In this document: piece by piece, positions 28,923 to 29,829 of the stretch
Layout: each line of letters begins with the position of its first letter
Position numbering within the stretch: the first letter of the stretch is position 1
NCBI GenBank assembly: GCA_021798415.1
Contig: JAJZGO010000007.1
Span: 1-29,829 of the forward strand
DNA length: 29,829 nucleotides
DNA from: Thermoplasmata archaeon
GTDB taxonomy: Archaea; Thermoplasmatota; Thermoplasmata; Lutacidiplasmatales; UBA184
Direction of reading: 5' to 3'
Made by a program: the position numbers and the translations under genes
Notes under the pieces: generated by a model
Told to the model about the DNA's origin: nothing
Database searches by the model: none
The model's input: the letters and a program-made list of their open reading frames with translations, nothing else

Positions 28923-29829
28923 GTGGTCGCTCCGGTCGTGCCGGGGGCCGCGCCCCTCGCGTTGACGCCCCGCGGCGCCGGTGCGATCGCGGGCGCGATC
29001 GCGGTGCTGCTCGTCGCCTTCTACACCGCGAACGTTCTCGTCGCCGTCGTCGCGACGTTCCTCGTCGGGTCCGTCCTCTGCGAACTCGGCGCCTTCGCGT
29101 TCGCGACCCGGGGGTTCGGGCCGTCCGCCTTCGCCGTAGAACGGGTCGAGTCGAGCACGTTCGTCAGCGTGGGGGCGAGCGGGCTCGCCTCCGTCCGCGT
29201 GACGTCCCGCCTCCCGGGGAGCTTCTTCGCCGAACTCTTCGACACGCACCCGGACCGCCTGCGCACGGTCGAGGGGAGCCCCCGCCTCCTCACGTGGTGG
29301 CCGGCCGGCGCGTCGTTCTCGCTCGCGTACGTCGTTTCGCCCGTGATCCGCGGGATCTTCGACCTCGGCCCGACGGTCGTGACCGCGCACGACGCGTTCG
29401 GCCTCGCGTTCAAGAGCTCGGCCCTCGAGAGCCCATGGCAGATCGAGGCGATCGCCATCCGCTCCCCCGAGGGGACCGGCCCGATCGACCGGCGACCGAG
29501 CGCGGTCGTCGGCCAGACCTGGCGGTCGACGCCCGGGCCCGGGACCGAATTCCGCGGCTTGCGGGAGTACGTCCCCGGCGACGAGATCAAGAACGTCGCG
29601 TGGACCCGTTCGGGCCAGGGACGGCTCTACATCCGCGAATTCGACCGCGAGAGCCAGCAGGACCTGCTGGTCGTTATCGACACCGGGCGCCGGATGGGGC
29701 TCGGGGTCGGATTCGAGGACGCCCTCGAGAGCGCCGAGCGGGCCGCCGCGGCGATCCTTCGTCGTACGTTCGACGAGGGAGGACGGGCCGGGTTGGCCGT
29801 CTTCGATCAGCGGATCCGGCGGTTCGACC
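28923..29829 (+). CDS. DUF58-family protein, cut by the right edge
   Basis: The frame runs open from the GTG at 28923 to the window end (302 codons). Residues about 20-62 hold two membrane helices. The DUF58 signature follows at about 209-245: EFRGLREYVPGDEIKNVAW with YVPGD at 216-220, then YIREFDRES and LLVVIDTGRRMG. The last part is the strand-Asp start of a von Willebrand A-like domain that continues outside the window. GGAGGG lies immediately before the start. DUF58 proteins are the usual partners of MoxR ATPases, and the 7-nt gap fits co-translation. Substrate or process is unknown. Confidence 0.88.
   Translation, partial: MVAPVVPGAAPLALTPRGAGAIAGAIAVLLVAFYTANVLVAVVATFLVGSVLCELGAFAFATRGFGPSAFAVERVESSTFVSVGASGLASVRVTSRLPGSFFAELFDTHPDRLRTVEGSPRLLTWWPAGASFSLAYVVSPVIRGIFDLGPTVVTAHDAFGLAFKSSALESPWQIEAIAIRSPEGTGPIDRRPSAVVGQTWRSTPGPGTEFRGLREYVPGDEIKNVAWTRSGQGRLYIREFDRESQQDLLVVIDTGRRMGLGVGFEDALESAERAAAAILRRTFDEGGRAGLAVFDQRIRRFD

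Overview
The window reads as a piece of a very GC-rich archaeal chromosome, most likely a high-GC member of Thermoplasmatota. Archaeal signs are an S15 protein with the long archaeal N-terminus directly upstream of a GAN/RecJ-like nuclease, a crenarchaeal-style OB-fold SSB with a Gly-rich tail, an archaeal/eukaryotic-type TrpRS, an archaeal-type PhoU, and many starts lying about 27-36 nt downstream of TATA-like boxes, as expected for leaderless archaeal mRNAs. A bacterial-type DNA gyrase A subunit fits Thermoplasmatota, which acquired gyrase from bacteria. I see no tRNA, rRNA, CRISPR array, insertion sequence or prophage.

Layout. 1-3194: a truncated minus-strand gene, a gene-poor stretch with palindromes, an EamA/DMT exporter and an RnfD/NqrB-like membrane protein. 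3260-8890: a phosphate/polyphosphate neighbourhood with PhoU and a SixA-like histidine phosphatase on plus, a minus-strand operon of a Ppx/GppA exopolyphosphatase and two tandem thymidylate-kinase-like P-loop proteins (11-nt overlaps), and a divergent CHAD polyphosphate-binding protein. 8938-12631: an orphan SPPY-type DNA methyltransferase, a double zinc ribbon, a HAD phosphatase and a convergent thioredoxin-reductase-like flavoprotein. 12716-17247: carA-carB, coupled by an ATGA overlap. 17244-19568: a fusion of a thioredoxin fold with an Lrp/AsnC RAM domain, the SSB, and a TPR protein with an elaborate promoter and leader. 19629-21939: TrpRS with a small zinc protein on minus, and two tandem winged-helix paralogs on plus. 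21994-26712: rps15, GAN nuclease, gyrA and a small zinc ribbon, linked by overlapping stop/start codons. 26838-29829: a MoxR AAA+ ATPase / DUF58 cluster with two accessory genes, cut off by the right edge.

The most interesting items are the phosphate island with its atypical kinase pair, the Trx-RAM fusion without a DNA-binding domain, the orphan RnfD-like protein with an extra C-terminal domain, gyrA inside an archaeal replication/translation operon, TrpRS with an eroded signature loop, and palindromes sitting at predicted transcription starts.
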